NCBI GenBank assembly: GCA_021805585.1
Contig: JAJZEY010000244.1
Span: 1-5,904, forward strand
Direction of reading: 5' to 3'
Source: Planctomycetota bacterium
GTDB taxonomy: Bacteria > Planctomycetota > Phycisphaerae > WQYP01
DNA length: 5,904 bases
In this document: piece after piece, positions 5,506 through 5,904 of the stretch
Layout of the letters: each line of letters starts with the position of its first letter
How positions within the stretch are numbered: the first letter of the stretch is position 1
Program-made: the position numbers and the translations under genes
The notes under the pieces: model-generated
The model's input: the letters and a program-made list of their open reading frames with translations, nothing else
The model's database searches: none
Told to the model about the DNA's origin: nothing

Positions 5506-5904
5506 TTAACAGAGCTGATATTCCGGCATGGCCATTACAAGTTCCAGCAGGTTCAGCAACTTCCAATGGGCCATGCCCATATTCAGTGGCTCATCGCGCG
5601 CCGTGTTTGAATTGGAAACCGACCGCAGCAGAGCGTCGCGCTTTTTTGGTTCAATTTGGTCCTGAATCAGCAAATCAATAAAAAAATCAACGGCGGCCGC
5701 GGTCGTGGAGATGTTCCGTTCCGCCAGTAATCGTCCCGGTGAAAAGCCGGTTTCAAACGCGGCCAATTGCGTCCCGGCCTTTGCCGCCGGTGGCTGATTC
5801 CACGGCGGTCTTCCGGCCACCATATACAGTGGGACCGCGTACCGCGCAAAAAGTGTGCTGGTGTTGATCCAGCCGCGGCCATGGGGCCAGCCGCCCACAT
5901 TCGG
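5506..5904 (-). CDS. DUF1800 family protein, C-terminal fragment
   Basis: The frame is open from the right edge to TAA 5508-5506, giving the last 132 residues; the N-terminus lies outside the window. The fragment begins PNVGGWPHGRGWINTSTLFA, which matches the conserved PP(N)VxGWxGGxxWI motif before the C-terminus of DUF1800 (PF08811) proteins, and it ends in a leucine-rich helix with ELVMAMPEYQL, the usual DUF1800 finish. The function of the family is unknown; members are typically large exported proteins encoded next to DUF1501 genes, as here. The next gene downstream starts 43 bases later with its own ribosome site, so one transcript is likely. The internal GTG at 5898 is not a real start. 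Confidence 0.93.
   Translation of the reverse strand, partial: PNVGGWPHGRGWINTSTLFARYAVPLYMVAGRPPWNQPPAAKAGTQLAAFETGFSPGRLLAERNISTTAAAVDFFIDLLIQDQIEPKKRDALLRSVSNSNTARDEPLNMGMAHWKLLNLLELVMAMPEYQLC

Overview
The window looks like chromosomal DNA from a GC-rich bacterium, most likely a planctomycete or relative. This is inference: an adjacent DUF1800/DUF1501 pair with a twin-arginine signal, and a membrane protein combining a zinc ribbon, a Pro/Ser-rich spacer and a degenerate VWA-like domain, are both common there. No marker gene proves the lineage. I see no tRNA, rRNA, CRISPR array, insertion sequence or phage gene.

Layout. Positions 1-675 (minus) hold the N-terminal part of a metal-dependent amidohydrolase that runs off the left edge. 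Positions 728-2023 (minus) hold a 431-residue zinc-ribbon/transmembrane/VWA-like protein just upstream of it, probably cotranscribed. Positions 2024-2487 have no convincing gene, only two weak small-ORF candidates on opposite strands. Positions 2488-3979 (plus) form a fluoride-response unit: a sigma70-like promoter, a fluoride (crcB-motif) riboswitch, a 176-base leader, crcB, and a gene with two DUF190 domains in tandem. Positions 4164-5904 (minus) hold a DUF1800 gene cut by the right edge, followed after 43 bases by a complete DUF1501 gene. They converge on the fluoride unit across a 184-base gap.

How the genes work together. Fluoride binding to the leader RNA should raise expression of CrcB, which lets fluoride out of the cell. 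The DUF190 (PII-like, COG1993) protein would be made from the same transcript, although its role in fluoride resistance is not established.

The most interesting point is the junction between the two DUF190 domains. A correctly phased A_AAA_AAG heptamer at 3517-3523 lies at the end of domain 1. A -1 shift there meets a TGA at 3544-3546, inside a perfect 7-bp hairpin. A strong Shine-Dalgarno and an ATG (3591-3607) then precede domain 2. The locus therefore looks like two genes read as one. Possible causes are programmed frameshifting, a one-base indel in the A run (biological or sequencing), or a stop-loss fusion with a surviving internal start.
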